Shown: positions 25,653 through 35,455 of the stretch, one piece after another
Numbering within the stretch: position 1 is the first letter of the stretch
Layout: every line of letters starts with the position of its first letter
Made by a program: the position numbers and the translations under genes
The notes under the pieces: model-generated
Databases searched by the model: none
Seen by the model: the letters and a program-made list of their open reading frames with translations, nothing else
Told to the model about the DNA's origin: nothing
NCBI GenBank assembly: GCA_018823175.1
Contig: JAHJIY010000066.1
Span: 1 to 64,000, forward strand
Origin: Pseudomonadota bacterium
GTDB taxonomy: Bacteria; Desulfobacterota; Desulfobulbia; Desulfobulbales; JAHJIY01
Reading direction: 5' to 3'
DNA: 64,000 nucleotides

Positions 25653-25828
25653 ATCGTCACTCTCTTGATCAATTTCTGGAACAGAAAGGTTCTTAAAAAA
25701 ATTCATTAAATATTTATATATATCCAACAATCCTAACAGATAGAATAAAACTTTTATTTTTTTACGAAATTAAAAATGATGGTGATAGGGTTATATTAGA
25801 CGAAAGAACATTATTTAATTTTTTTTAA
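25653..25828. other. Very AT-rich spacer
   Basis: 176 bp, close to 80% A+T, with long A and T runs. It may contain the promoter of the lipoprotein gene. No gene seen. Confidence 0.5.
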
Positions 25829-26476
25829 TCACCAATTTCTAATAGATTCATAAAAATACTGGTAACTGTCTGCGTTCCTTATAGCCCTCTGTGAATTTGA
25901 CCGCGCAAGATTTCGTGTATCCTCTACGCCATAAACAACATCTTCTGTTTGAACTGGGCGAAAATGCGATGATTCGTGAAGTAATGTTCCGACTTGGCTG
26001 TCAAAACCATGGTCGAATGGGAAGCGATAAAATGGTGGGCAAAGGAAGACGTCAGGGTACCTCCAAGAAGGGTACACATAAGCGATGATTGGTGAATTGC
26101 CTGAAAAGTTCGAACAACGCCCGTCGGTTGGTGCTAAGCAATGATAATTGATTACTTGACTTCGGTAAAGGCTACCGATTTTTGCCATCGAGCTGTCCAA
26201 AATCTTAAGCTGATCTGAGTTCAAGTTTCCAAAAAACTCCTTTACCTTTTGAGACTCAGTTTTGATCGCGTTTCTCGTCTTTGCCATTTTTGAGTACATA
26301 CCGCTGTGAAGATTTTCAACGTGGGTCCTTGAAAAATTCTCCCGACAATCCCACTCAATTTGTGGCTTGCAGGCGCGAGGCAATCCGTCGTAAGGTCTAC
26401 ATAGCCTGGGCGATTGACCTGACAACGAAGCATATTCTCCAGCTTCAACGTCGTTTGCCTTTAAAGTAAAGGCAAC
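25829..26476 (-). pseudogene. M35-type (aspzincin) metallopeptidase, C-terminal part, broken by IS
   Basis: The frame encodes the catalytic part of a deuterolysin/lysine-specific metalloendopeptidase: the zinc motif HESSH in GTLLHESSHF, then TEDVVYG, which matches the aspzincin GTxDxxYG signature, and a final NADSYQYFYESI. The reading frame runs out of the gene into the IS21 end at 26476/26477. Removing the element and one copy of the GGCAAC duplication joins it in frame to 29035 onwards (LILKCNSVA then FTLKANDVEAG). The enzyme domain itself has no internal stop. As it stands, the protein lacks its N-terminal domain and any secretion signal. Confidence 0.85.
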
Positions 26477-26570
26477 TGCGTATTCCGGTGAAAGTGGGCC
26501 ACCCATTCCGGTTTAAAGTGGGCCACCCCTCGGAGCGAAGCGACGCTGGAGTCTTTTTTTAAATCTAGTG

Positions 26571-27314
26571 TCAGTTTTGGTCAAGTGATATAGCGTGTTT
26601 TCGCATCGAGTCTCCTTTTAGTTCAATTTTATGAGCATTATGAATCAGCCTATCCAGAATGGCGTCCGCGAAGGTCGGGTCACCGATTGCCTCGTGCCAT
26701 GCCGAGACCGGCAATTGGCTGGTGACAATTGTTGATCTTTTGCCGTACCTGTCCTCCAATAGCTCTAATAAGTCGCGACGTTGTTGGTCGGCCATGGGTG
26801 CCAGGCCCCAATCATCCAACACCAGAAGATCTGTTTTCGCATAAGCGAGCATCAGCTTACCGTAGCGTCCGTCCGCCTTCGCCAGGCGTAGCTCCTCGAA
26901 GAGCCTCGGCAAATGCAGATAAAGCGCCGAGTACCCCTGGAGGCAAGCTTTATGCGCCAAGGCACAAGCCAGATAGCTTTTGCCGACCCCGGTTGGCCCG
27001 CAAATCAGAACATTTATTCCCCGGGCAATCCAGGTGCAGGCAACCAGGCTAAGGATTAACGCCCTATCCAACCCGCGAGAACTTTTGAAGTCAAGATCCT
27101 CCAAAGATGCGGATTGCCTGAGACTGGCTTTTTTAAGGCGAGTGGCCAGGCGGCGGTTCTCCCGTTCCGTCATTTCCCGGTCGACTAGCAAGCCAAGCCT
27201 TTCCTCAAATCCGAGGTTGTTAATGTCGGGCATTTGTTGCTGCTCGGTTAAGGCCTTGAGCATACCGGGCAAGCGCAGGGCTTGTAGTTTGTCCAGGGTG
27301 GGATGTTTTAACAT
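26571..27314 (-). CDS. istB: IS21 helper ATPase IstB
   Basis: 247-residue AAA+ ATPase of the DnaA/IstB type that assembles on target DNA and stimulates the IstA transposase. Walker A ICGPTGVGKSYLA is near residue 105 and Walker B TDLLVLDDWG near 166. The N-terminal helical domain that contacts IstA is present. It starts 12 bp after istA, and the intact length fits an active element. Confidence 0.95.
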   Translation of the reverse strand: MLKHPTLDKLQALRLPGMLKALTEQQQMPDINNLGFEERLGLLVDREMTERENRRLATRLKKASLRQSASLEDLDFKSSRGLDRALILSLVACTWIARGINVLICGPTGVGKSYLACALAHKACLQGYSALYLHLPRLFEELRLAKADGRYGKLMLAYAKTDLLVLDDWGLAPMADQQRRDLLELLEDRYGKRSTIVTSQLPVSAWHEAIGDPTFADAILDRLIHNAHKIELKGDSMRKHAISLDQN

Positions 27315-27326
27315 GATTTTCTCCTT

Positions 27327-28868
27327 TTAGTTGTAGTACTTACTGCCGCGAATATTACCATGGGCAATCGGTTCCGCAGTGGGTGGGGCCTGCGGTCGTG
27401 GTTGTTGGTCAAGGCCGGTTTCCAGGATGGATTTGATGCTTTTATAGCTAGTCGCCTTCCCCTCCAGCGCCAAGTCGCAGGCTGCTTCCAATCTTTGTGG
27501 CCCGTGGATTTTTCCCAGCCTGATCAGCCCCATTGCAGAACGGAAGGCCTGCTGAGCATGCCGGCGAGAGGCCAGAATTATTCCCGTTATAGCGGCGGTT
27601 TGTGGGCCGGTTTGTGACGCCCACCGAACCAGTCGTTCCGGCGTCCAGTCGACGTAATCCTGATGAGCCTTGGGCATGTGCTCGGCAACGGTAGTGTGCT
27701 GACCTTTGCGGAAAGAACGAGTGTGGGAAGCGACCCGCTTACTTTGCCGAAAGCATTCGACAAAGTCCGCAGTTATTCGGGCATCGAGTTGCTGCCCCCG
27801 CAGTTGATATGGAACCGAATAATAGTGGCCATCGACCTCGACATGGTAATCGATATTGACACGGACCTTCTTCCACTGAGCAAACGCATAGGGGGTAGAA
27901 GGCAGGGGTCGCAGAGCCTGGCGGTCGAAAGATTCAAAGGCCTCCTTTCGTGAACCCGGCAGTTTTTTAAAGGGGCGGGTGTTTAGATCGGCCAGCAACT
28001 CGGAGATGGCGACATTGGCTTCGGCCAGACTGAAGAAAGTGCGGTTGCGTAACCGGGCCAGAATCCAGCGTTCCACCAACTGGACGCCGACTTCAGCCTT
28101 GGCCTTGTCTTGCGGCTTGCGCACCCGGGCGGGAATGATTGCCGTGCCGTAATGTTCGGCTAGATCCTGATAACTGGGGTTTAGATCAGGGTCATAACGA
28201 CAGGGTTTGCTTACGGCGCTTTTGAGATTGTCCGGGATGACAATCTCCGGGACGCCGTTGTAGAATTCAAAAGCCCAACGATGAGACCCCAGCCAGTCAG
28301 CCAATCCTTGAGTCCAGGTGGCTTCGGAAAAGGTGTAGTTGCTCGCCCCCAGTACTGCCACGAAAATCTGGGCAGCGCTGACCTCGCCGGTATGCGGATT
28401 AACGATCGGCAGGGTATGCCCGGCGTAATCGACAAACAACTTCTCTCCAGCCTTGTGGATTTGACGCATGGAGAGTTTCTGCTTGCCGGCCCAATGGCGG
28501 TACATATCGCAGAAGTGGCTGTAATGGTAGCCATGGGACGTGCCGGCCTGATATTCCTCCCAGAGCAGCACCAGGGTGACTCCCTTGCGCCTCAATTCCG
28601 TGTGGACATGAGTCCAATCCGGTAGCAAACGGCCAGTAACCGAGGTTGGCGGTGTTGGTGGAAAAAGCAGGCTTTCCAGCTGCTGATCCGTAAGAGACTC
28701 AGGCAACGGCCAACCAAGTCCGGCATTCTTGGCTCGTTGCAGATAATCACCTACGGTAGTGCGGGATATCCCAAGGCAGCGGGAGATCGGGCGTTGCCCG
28801 AGACCGCTATCGAAATGAAGACGGAAAACTTCTTTGTATTTACGCATGGATAACCTCTTGTTTGCCAA
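27327..28868 (-). CDS. istA: IS21 transposase IstA
   Basis: 513-residue DDE transposase. An N-terminal helix-turn-helix ([25 protein letters not shown]) binds the ends. The retroviral-integrase-like core shows D in [10 protein letters not shown] near residue 148, D in [10 protein letters not shown] near 213, and E in [16 protein letters not shown] near 258. A Mu-transposase C-terminal-like domain follows. Complete. Confidence 0.95.
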   Translation of the reverse strand: MANKRLSMRKYKEVFRLHFDSGLGQRPISRCLGISRTTVGDYLQRAKNAGLGWPLPESLTDQQLESLLFPPTPPTSVTGRLLPDWTHVHTELRRKGVTLVLLWEEYQAGTSHGYHYSHFCDMYRHWAGKQKLSMRQIHKAGEKLFVDYAGHTLPIVNPHTGEVSAAQIFVAVLGASNYTFSEATWTQGLADWLGSHRWAFEFYNGVPEIVIPDNLKSAVSKPCRYDPDLNPSYQDLAEHYGTAIIPARVRKPQDKAKAEVGVQLVERWILARLRNRTFFSLAEANVAISELLADLNTRPFKKLPGSRKEAFESFDRQALRPLPSTPYAFAQWKKVRVNIDYHVEVDGHYYSVPYQLRGQQLDARITADFVECFRQSKRVASHTRSFRKGQHTTVAEHMPKAHQDYVDWTPERLVRWASQTGPQTAAITGIILASRRHAQQAFRSAMGLIRLGKIHGPQRLEAACDLALEGKATSYKSIKSILETGLDQQPRPQAPPTAEPIAHGNIRGSKYYN

Positions 28869-29034
28869 CGGCGTACCTCCTGAAAAATTGAGTTTCCAGG
28901 GTTGTACACCAGGTTATCCAGCGTCGCTTTGGTGTTCCGATTTAAACGGGCAAACGATTCCGTTTTATGAGGGAAAAGTGGCCCACTTTGTAGCGGAATC
29001 GGTGGCCCAGTTTGGTGCGGAATACGCAGGCAAC

Positions 29035-29187
29035 ACTGTTACATTTAAGGATTAAACCCTCTGCCTCGCCTTTTGGTAATGTTGTTGGTTTTTCTCCACG
29101 AGCAGTCACTGCTAACGAAATCATTGGCTCAACAAGATATTCACCTCCGTCAGAAAGGTCATTGAATTCCGGGGACAGTTTACTTAA
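29035..29187 (-). pseudogene. M35-type metallopeptidase, N-terminal fragment
   Basis: Codons from about 29175 down to 29035 read NDLSDGGEYLVEP then MISLAVTARGEKPTTLPKGE and on to KCNSVA, which continues in frame into the catalytic part beyond the IS. This resembles the beta-sandwich N-terminal domain of M35 enzymes. Upstream it stops at TAA (29188-29190) inside CCGGGGACAGTTTACTTAATT-like sequence (29169-29189), a string typical of repeats linked to small transposases. So the true N-terminus and signal peptide were probably lost to a second, older insertion. Confidence 0.7.
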
Positions 29188-29190
29188 TTA

Positions 29191-29631
29191 TTTTCCTGTG
29201 CTGATCCAAGTTAATATACCTCCCTAGTATACGTAACAAAATAAAAACCGACTATATGATATAGTTCGGTCATAACGTCCTGTTTTTCCTAAAAAAGGAG
29301 GAGTGTCCATCAGCGTCCAATATTGACCCCTTTCAGCACCGAATCATTATTCTCTTTTCTTGGCTGATGCGAATTATCTTTTACCCTGTAAATCTATTGT
29401 GGTTTGAGGTTAAGAGCGTTTATAGGGGAACGTAATTAGTTTTTCTATGGGGTCAGCAAGGCGCTGTTTGAAAGTCAATATTCAACGCTGTTCAACACCG
29501 GAACTGATCCGATATACGGATCAGGATGGGCAAACCTCTCCGAAACTTGCAAATTTTATCAAATCAGGTTATCCTTCTACGTAGAAACATTCCTGTAAGA
29601 AATATTCTGATAAGAACTATTTGGCATAAGT
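29191..29631. other. Gene-free stretch with element remnants and marR promoter region
   Basis: No gene seen. 29307-29333 (GTCCATCAGCGTCCAATATT, then GACCCC) looks like the end of another IS, judged from memory of similar IS termini. 29443-29495 (GGGGTCAG, then GTCAATATTCAACGCTG) may be a decayed partner. The last 130 bp should hold the marR promoter. Confidence 0.4.
29504..29524. promoter_or_regulatory. Candidate MarR-type operator
   Basis: Perfect 8-bp inverted repeat CTGATCCG / CGGATCAG with a 5-bp ATATA centre, 107 bp before the marR start. Size and symmetry suit a MarR dimer, and such regulators usually control themselves and the adjacent genes. Unproven. Confidence 0.45.
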
Positions 29632-30120
29632 ATGAAAAATAACGATTATGAAGTTCGGATTTTAAGCTCCTTACGACGGGTTATTCGTTCCGTCGATATT
29701 TATTCCAAAAAATTGAACACCGAGTTAGGTCTTACGACCCCCCAGCTCTTGTGTCTACATGCCTTGGCTAAATCTGAAAACATGATTCTTACTGATCTTG
29801 CCAGGGAAGTAAATCTCGGCGTCAGCACGGTCAATGGGATAATCGACCGTCTTGAGGCAAAGCATCTCCTGACTAGAAACAGGTCTGCCGAAGACCGACG
29901 TAAGGTGAGTTTGGAAATTTCCTTTACCGGAAAGGAAATCATCGCGAAAGCCCCATCCCTGCTTCAGGACAAACTGTCGGCTTCACTCTCGGAACTTTCT
30001 GATAGCGAGCAGTTGGCGATAACCGAATCACTTGAATTGGTCGTCAAACTTATGGAAGCTGAAAAAATTGATGCTTCCCCCAATCTGTTTCCCGGTGATC
30101 ACGCAGCAAGCGACGGGTAA
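29632..30120 (+). CDS. MarR family transcriptional regulator
   Basis: 162 residues with the MarR winged-helix layout: N-terminal dimer helix, recognition region [32 protein letters not shown] (residues about 52-83), and the wing with [19 protein letters not shown], including the conserved DRR. It lies 29 bp before ablA on the same strand. It therefore likely controls the beta-lysine osmolyte genes, perhaps in response to salt or a related ligand; the ligand cannot be read from sequence. Confidence 0.9.
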   Translation: MKNNDYEVRILSSLRRVIRSVDIYSKKLNTELGLTTPQLLCLHALAKSENMILTDLAREVNLGVSTVNGIIDRLEAKHLLTRNRSAEDRRKVSLEISFTGKEIIAKAPSLLQDKLSASLSELSDSEQLAITESLELVVKLMEAEKIDASPNLFPGDHAASDG

Positions 30121-30149
30121 CTAACGTCCCAAAAGGAAAAGGAATAACC

Positions 30150-31448
30150 ATGTTAAGTCCCCAGCAAAAAAATATACTCGGAGAAATTGACGGTAGTTCG
30201 GTCAGCAAATGGAATGACTGGCGCTGGCAGCTTAAACACTGCATCAAAGATCTTGATACCTTTGAAACCCTGCTTAATATTGAGCTGCCTGAACAGTTGC
30301 GTAAGAATTTCCGCGCCATTATCGAAAAATTTCCCATGTCCATAACGCCGTACTACCTCTCCTTGATCAAGACCGATGATCTGGAAAATGATCCGGTCTT
30401 CAAGCAAAGTTTTCCGGTAATCAACGAGCTGCATGTCGGTAAAAATGATATGGCGGATCCCCTCCATGAGGATAAGGATAGCCCGGTTCCAGGGCTGATG
30501 CACCGTTATCCGGATCGGGCCCTGCTCCTGGTCAGTAATACATGTTCCATGTATTGTCGCCATTGTACCAGAAAAAGGCGGGTCGGCGATCGGGACACCA
30601 TCCCCGGGCGCGATCAGATTATGGCCGGAATTGAATACATCAGGAAGACCCCGCAGATCCGTGATGTGCTCTTGAGCGGTGGCGATCCCTTCCTTTTATC
30701 AACGAGTTATCTGGACTGGATTCTCACCGAGTTGCAAACCATCGAGCATGTCGAAGTAATCAGGATTGGCACCCGGACCCCGGTGGTCATGCCGTCACGA
30801 ATTACCGATAATCTGGTGGAAATGCTGAAAAAACATCAGCCCCTCTGGATCAATACCCATTTCAACCATCCCCGGGAGCTGACCGCATCATCAAGGCAGG
30901 CGTTGAAGAAACTTGCCGATGCCGGCATCCCGCTTGGCAATCAATCGGTCCTGCTCGCCGGGATAAATGACTGCCCCCGGATTATGCGTTCCCTGGTTCA
31001 TAAACTGGTGGCTAACCGGGTTCGGCCCTACTATCTGTATCAGTGTGATTTATCGGAAGGCTTGAGTCATTTTCGCACGCCGGTGGGCAAGGGCATTGAA
31101 ATTCTCGAAAGTTTGATCGGGCACACCAGCGGCTTTTGTGTCCCGACCTATGTTATTGATGCCCCGGGGGGCGGCGGCAAGATCCCGGTGATGCCTACTT
31201 ACCTGATCTCCTGGTCGACTAATAAAGTTATCTTGCGGAATTATGAAGGGGTCATCACCACCTATAAAGAACCGGATTCTTACGAACCAACCTTCTGCGA
31301 GCGAGATTGTGAAAAGTGCGACCTGCAACTCTCACTGGAAGACGCGGATGAAACCAAGTCGATGGGCATTGCCAGATTGCTGGCGGACTATAATGATACG
31401 ATTGCCCTGGTTCCGGAAAATAATACGCGCCATGAAAGAAGAGGTTAA
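30150..31448 (+). CDS. ablA: Lysine 2,3-aminomutase
   Basis: Radical SAM, PLP-dependent enzyme that converts L-lysine to beta-lysine, the first step to the osmolyte N6-acetyl-beta-lysine. The cluster motif CRHC within [15 protein letters not shown] is near residue 131, and the PLP lysine lies in PGGGGKIPV near residue 337. 432 residues is normal. It ends in a [12 protein letters not shown] cysteine cluster (zinc site). AAGGAA precedes the ATG. The stop is 4 nt before ablB. Confidence 0.95.
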   Translation: MLSPQQKNILGEIDGSSVSKWNDWRWQLKHCIKDLDTFETLLNIELPEQLRKNFRAIIEKFPMSITPYYLSLIKTDDLENDPVFKQSFPVINELHVGKNDMADPLHEDKDSPVPGLMHRYPDRALLLVSNTCSMYCRHCTRKRRVGDRDTIPGRDQIMAGIEYIRKTPQIRDVLLSGGDPFLLSTSYLDWILTELQTIEHVEVIRIGTRTPVVMPSRITDNLVEMLKKHQPLWINTHFNHPRELTASSRQALKKLADAGIPLGNQSVLLAGINDCPRIMRSLVHKLVANRVRPYYLYQCDLSEGLSHFRTPVGKGIEILESLIGHTSGFCVPTYVIDAPGGGGKIPVMPTYLISWSTNKVILRNYEGVITTYKEPDSYEPTFCERDCEKCDLQLSLEDADETKSMGIARLLADYNDTIALVPENNTRHERRG

Positions 31449-31452
31449 AAAC

Positions 31453-32304
31453 ATGTCTGAACAGTTACCAGATCAATTAGCAAAACTTCCGGGCGGCGCC
31501 CTTATCCAGCATGGGCCGCATAACGACCGGATATATTTGATGAAACTTGGCAAAGGCGGGGCAGGGACCCTGCCTGCCGATCTGATTGCCATGGCGAGGC
31601 AGCATGATTATTCAAAGATTTTTGTTAAGGTGCCGGCCGAGCACTCGGACCAGTTTGTCCAGGCGGGCTATGTCGCGGAAGCGGCAATTCCCCAATTTTA
31701 TAATGGTGCTGATACGGGCATCTTCATGGGCTACTACCTGAACGAGTTGCGGGCGGCTGAAACGAACGCGGCGGTTTTGGATAAAATTCTCAACCTTGCC
31801 CTTGATAAGTCAGGAACCGCTATTAGCTCGATGGATCGAGACCTTTTCGCGCGTCAACAATGCGAGGAAGGGGATGTTGAAGAAATGGCTGCCATTTACC
31901 AGACGGTTTTTCAAACCTATCCCTTTCCAATTCACGACCCCGACTATTTGCGAGATAGTATGCAAAACGAGGTCGATTATTTCGCCGTTGAAACCGATGG
32001 CGATCTGATCGCACTTTCTTCGGCTGAAATAGACAAGTCCGCCCTTAATGTTGAAATGACTGATTTTGCGACCTTGCCCGAGTGGCGCGGCAATAGCCTG
32101 GCGATCCATTTATTGTTGCGGATGGAAAAAGAGATGAAGGAGCAAGGCATAAAAATGGCATACACCATTGCCCGGGCCGTATCGGTTGGGATGAATGTTA
32201 TCTTTGCCAAACTGGGCTATGCCTACGGCGGCAGGTTAAAAAATAACACCAATATCTCCGGTAATGTTGAAAGCATGAATATCTGGTATAAGGCGCTCTC
32301 TTAG
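31453..32304 (+). CDS. ablB: Beta-lysine N6-acetyltransferase
   Basis: GNAT-family acetyltransferase that completes N6-acetyl-beta-lysine synthesis. The start is ATG 31453 because GAAGAGGT lies 6-7 bp upstream; a frame open back to 31243 only reflects overlap with ablA. 283 residues. The C-terminal half has the GNAT core: ALSSAEIDKSALNVEMTDFATLPEWRGNSLAIHLL (acetyl-CoA loop RGNSLA) and YTIARAVSVGMNVIFAKLGYAYGGRL. The pair ablA-ablB is widespread in methanogens and anaerobic bacteria as a salt response. Confidence 0.93.
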   Translation: MSEQLPDQLAKLPGGALIQHGPHNDRIYLMKLGKGGAGTLPADLIAMARQHDYSKIFVKVPAEHSDQFVQAGYVAEAAIPQFYNGADTGIFMGYYLNELRAAETNAAVLDKILNLALDKSGTAISSMDRDLFARQQCEEGDVEEMAAIYQTVFQTYPFPIHDPDYLRDSMQNEVDYFAVETDGDLIALSSAEIDKSALNVEMTDFATLPEWRGNSLAIHLLLRMEKEMKEQGIKMAYTIARAVSVGMNVIFAKLGYAYGGRLKNNTNISGNVESMNIWYKALS

Positions 32305-32415
32305 TTAGTGCTGATTCCTTGCCTTTAAGAACGGCTACCCTGGAAGCTCTAAACTTTAAATGGAAAAAATTAAAACCCGGGCTGGCATGGTTTTACCAGG
32401 GAGATAATAGCGGCC

Positions 32416-33273
32416 ATGATTCAGAAAGATTTTACCTACTCAATCTGTTGGAACCTTCTGCAGATCATTTGCGGGTCGGTGCTTTCCGCCATTGCCCTGA
32501 AAGGGATAGCTCTGCCGCACCGCTTTATTCCGGGGGGGCTTTTCGGCGCCTCTTCCCTGATCTTTTATACAACCGACCTTTTCAATATCGCCGGCTGGTA
32601 TCTGTTATTCAACCTCCCGATGTTTGTGATTGCCTGGCGGGGGATCAGCCGGCGCTTTCTCTGGTACAGCCTGACGGCCATGCTGGTCTTTACCCTGGCT
32701 TACTCCGTTGTTGACCTTGATCTGCACATTAAAAACCAGCTCTATGCCGCAGTGGCCTGTGGCCTGCTCTCCGGTCTGGGGGTGGGCATAGTCCTGCGTT
32801 CCCTTGGTTCAAACGGCGGGCTTGATGTGGTCGCGGTCTGGCTGTTTCAGAAATATAATATCGGGATCGGCAAGTTTTACTTTCTCTTTAATACCCTGCT
32901 CTATCTGACCAGTCTGATCTATCTTGATATTGATCTGGTAATTGCCTCAATTATCATGATGTTCTGCACTTCGGCAGTCATGGAACAGACCCTGTCGCTT
33001 TTCAATCAGCGTAAAGTTGTCTTTATTTTATCGGATCATGTGGAAGAAATTGCCGAAGAGGTAAAGGCAAAACTCAAGATTGGGGGAACTATGCTGAGCG
33101 GCAACGGGGTCTATTCAAAAGTGGCCAAATCGGTGTTGATGACCGTGATCAATAATATCCAGCTGAAGCGCCTGGAAGAGGTGGTTTTTACTATTGACGA
33201 AAATGCCCTGTTCATCGTCGAGAATACTTTTTCGGTCCTTGGCAAAAGTTTTTCCAAGCGAAAAATATACTAG
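32416..33273 (+). CDS. YitT family membrane protein
   Basis: 285 residues: five or six hydrophobic segments in the first 200 residues, with LPHRFIPGGLFGASSLI and LRSLGSNGGLDVVAVWL as in the YitT_membrane domain. A soluble C-terminal DUF2179 follows (VEEIAEEVKAKLKIGGTMLSGNGVYSK to ENTFSVLGKSF). The function of the family is not settled; small-molecule transport has been proposed. It stands 111 bp after ablB and may be a separate unit. Confidence 0.88.
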   Translation: MIQKDFTYSICWNLLQIICGSVLSAIALKGIALPHRFIPGGLFGASSLIFYTTDLFNIAGWYLLFNLPMFVIAWRGISRRFLWYSLTAMLVFTLAYSVVDLDLHIKNQLYAAVACGLLSGLGVGIVLRSLGSNGGLDVVAVWLFQKYNIGIGKFYFLFNTLLYLTSLIYLDIDLVIASIIMMFCTSAVMEQTLSLFNQRKVVFILSDHVEEIAEEVKAKLKIGGTMLSGNGVYSKVAKSVLMTVINNIQLKRLEEVVFTIDENALFIVENTFSVLGKSFSKRKIY

Positions 33274-33397
33274 CTTCAGTAAAATCGCCTATTGTTTTAT
33301 GCACTTTTGGAAATATCGAGGTTAAACTCCGGTGGCAGACAATTGCCGGCTGGTCAGCCATCATAGCCGGATAATTCTCTGAACCCTTCACTAATCT

Positions 33398-34261
33398 TTA
33401 AAGTCCGCAGAGCATGTAGCCTAGAATTGGCTGACATTTGTTTTTGCAGCCGGGATAGAATTCTTTGTGGAACCTTGTCGAAGCTTTATTTACCCTGCCA
33501 AAGTAGAATTCGCTTAGTCCGCGAGGCGTCAGCCCGTTTCGGGCGGCGTGGTGGATAAGTTTTGGGGCACAGCAGTCGCCGGTTCCGGTGGGGATTCCCC
33601 GGTCTTCATAAAAGACATTCAGGATTGAGCGCTGATTACCTTTGAAGTTTTGCAGTTGATACAGGTCCCGAAAGTCACTCATCATGGATTGGGAATATGT
33701 TCTCCGTTTTTTCTTTGCCAGGGCGAGCGCTTTCAAGGCCTCCTTCCTCTGTCGGCGGTAATCTTTCTGGGCCGCCAGACCACTGGAACGCATGGCTTCT
33801 TCGAACTTAAGTATATCCTGGTCTGCTTTTTGTTGGCAGGCCTCAATATCGTCAGTCATCTGCTGGACCACCGCCTCGATTTTTGCCATCAGCCGGGAAT
33901 AGCCATCCAGATCAAAAGCCGGTGGCACCCAGCCCTCTGCTTGCCAGCGGGTATTGAACTGTCCGGAAAATGCTCGCAGCACTACGGTATTGCCGGCACC
34001 ATCGACACATTCCAACACCCCAAACATCTGGCCACCTCTTTTTTCCCAGAGGCAGTCTGTGGAGAATAGAGGCTCCGGATCCTGGCTATGAAAGTCAATC
34101 CGTTTGTGCTCCTCGAGTTCTGCCATCAGCTCCAGGGCATATTTGCGGCTGTTTCCCTCGGTCAGATAATGAACCTCATTACAATCCGCACAATACCCGA
34201 AGCAGGTCGCGTCTTTGGGATGTGCAGCAAGTAAATGGTCTATCTCGGCAATATTTTTCAT
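33398..34261 (-). CDS. Cysteine-rich partner protein of an RluA-type pseudouridine synthase
   Basis: 287 residues: an N-terminal CFGYCADCNEVH cluster (likely metal site), a central coiled coil (residues about 130-185, TDDIEACQQKADQDILKFEEAMRSS region), and a conserved C-terminal part with GTGDCCAPKLIHHA, GLSEFYFG and FYPGCKNKCQPILGYML. From memory, in several gammaproteobacteria this same C-terminal sequence is fused in front of an RluA-type pseudouridine synthase. Here the synthase is a separate gene directly upstream (5-bp gap, same strand). That points to a shared role in RNA modification. No catalytic site is recognised. Confidence 0.7.
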   Translation of the reverse strand: MKNIAEIDHLLAAHPKDATCFGYCADCNEVHYLTEGNSRKYALELMAELEEHKRIDFHSQDPEPLFSTDCLWEKRGGQMFGVLECVDGAGNTVVLRAFSGQFNTRWQAEGWVPPAFDLDGYSRLMAKIEAVVQQMTDDIEACQQKADQDILKFEEAMRSSGLAAQKDYRRQRKEALKALALAKKKRRTYSQSMMSDFRDLYQLQNFKGNQRSILNVFYEDRGIPTGTGDCCAPKLIHHAARNGLTPRGLSEFYFGRVNKASTRFHKEFYPGCKNKCQPILGYMLCGL

Positions 34262-34266
34262 GGCAA

Positions 34267-34893
34267 CTAGAACAGAGGTTCCGAGTTAAACTCAAGCTTC
34301 TTGCCACTCCTCGGGTGAGCAAAGGAAAGATAACAGGCATGTAGTTTCAGTAATCCCAGGCCGGTTCCAGTTCCGTAGAGCGGATCGCCGACAATCGGAA
34401 TTCCCAGACCATGTTCGGAAGCGGCGTGCACCCTGAGCTGATGGGTTCTGCCGGTGGTCGGTGTAAACTCGATTCGGGTTCGGCCATCTTTGATCAGGAG
34501 TTTTTTCCAGTGGGTAATTCCCATCTTGCCGTGCACCGGATCATAAATTTGATGAGGTCTATTGTCGATATCGAGGCGGAAAGGAAGTTCGACGATCCCT
34601 GCCTCGCCATCTAATTCGCCATCGAGGATGGCGATATAACGTTTATGTACTTCGCGCTCCTGAAATTGCACAGAGAGGTTGCGATGCACCTCTTTGGTTC
34701 GAGCGAGCACCAACAGTCCCGAGGTATCCATATCAAGGCGGTGCACGGCGGGCTGTTCGATGCAGCCCGGATACCGTGCTTTCACGCGCTCGCTGACACA
34801 ATCCAGGTTTTCCGGACCACGCCCGGGAACCGAGAGCAGCCCACTGGACTTCACGACCACGACAAATTCTGGTTCTTCGTAAATTACCTGCAT
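34267..34893 (-). CDS. RluA family pseudouridine synthase
   Basis: 208 residues consisting of the catalytic domain only, without an S4 domain. The catalytic aspartate is in HRLDMDTSGLLV near residue 55; TGRTHQLRVHAA near 147 and GDPLYG near 169 are the other family motifs. Such short members modify a uridine in rRNA or tRNA; the exact target cannot be told. It is the first gene of a pair with the cysteine-rich protein downstream. Confidence 0.9.
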   Translation of the reverse strand: MQVIYEEPEFVVVVKSSGLLSVPGRGPENLDCVSERVKARYPGCIEQPAVHRLDMDTSGLLVLARTKEVHRNLSVQFQEREVHKRYIAILDGELDGEAGIVELPFRLDIDNRPHQIYDPVHGKMGITHWKKLLIKDGRTRIEFTPTTGRTHQLRVHAASEHGLGIPIVGDPLYGTGTGLGLLKLHACYLSFAHPRSGKKLEFNSEPLF

Positions 34894-35443
34894 TTATTTC
34901 ATAGAAGGGGGCAATGGGCCAAGCAAAGACTTGACATCATCTTTTATGATTTCATATAGTTAGCGTGCTCGTACCCCATCTCCCGCAATTCAGGTCTTAA
35001 GGTGATAAGGCTTAAAAGTATTTTTTGGATGGCAAAAAGTGGTCTCTAAAAGTCTGAAAAGACCTGCTTTTATGAATAAATAAAAGTATTTTCAGTTAGT
35101 TAGAATTGTCCAACCTCAACATAACAACATAACACGGTAACTACTTGAAATTCAAGGAAGAACTTCCCTGAAGGCTTGTTTTCTATTTTGATTATCTATG
35201 CTTTTAATTAGTTAGCGTGGCCCGACTCTGGCTGTGCTGACCTCTCGCCCGGTTTGACATTCAGTTGTAAGTCAATTAAGTATATCCTGCCGTTAGAGGA
35301 TTGGAGGTGGCAAGGTAAGTTGCCTTCAAATTTTGGTGCAGCCCGAAAAGCGGAGAATTCGGATTCAGTCCGGGGATGCAATGAAGTGCGCGGCCCTTTT
35401 TTTGTCCGCACGTTAATTCGGGAGCACCTGTAGGAAACTGAAA
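34894..35443. other. Repeat-bearing intergenic region
   Basis: No gene seen. Two copies of a short signature occur: TAGTTAGCGTGCTCGTACCCC-like at 34958-34977 and AGTTAGCGTGGCCCGACTC at 35210-35227. Both resemble the end of the 126-bp repeats (TAGTTAGCTTGGTCCGACCC at 9590-9609). The stretch between them has weak likeness to the repeats' middle part (CTGAAAAGACCTGCTTTT). The last 60 bp should contain the promoter of the next small gene. Confidence 0.5.
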
Positions 35444-35455
35444 AGGAGTATGACA

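Larger units (their letters stand above)
26477..29028 (-). mobile_element. Complete IS21-family insertion sequence (2552 bp)
   Basis: Ends are TGCGTATTCCG at the left and its complement CGGAATACGCA at the right, beginning TG and finishing CA as in IS21. Internal end repeats carry the motif GTGGGCCACC twice at each end (26493 and 26516 region; 28976-29008 region). It is flanked by a 6-bp target duplication GGCAAC (26471-26476 and 29029-29034). It carries intact istA and istB. The duplication is exact and both genes are undamaged, so the insertion is probably recent. Confidence 0.95.

Noticed and set aside
31243-31452. Long N-terminal extension of ablB inside ablA
   Set aside because: It is in another frame of ablA, has no ribosome site, and GAAGAGGT points to ATG 31453.
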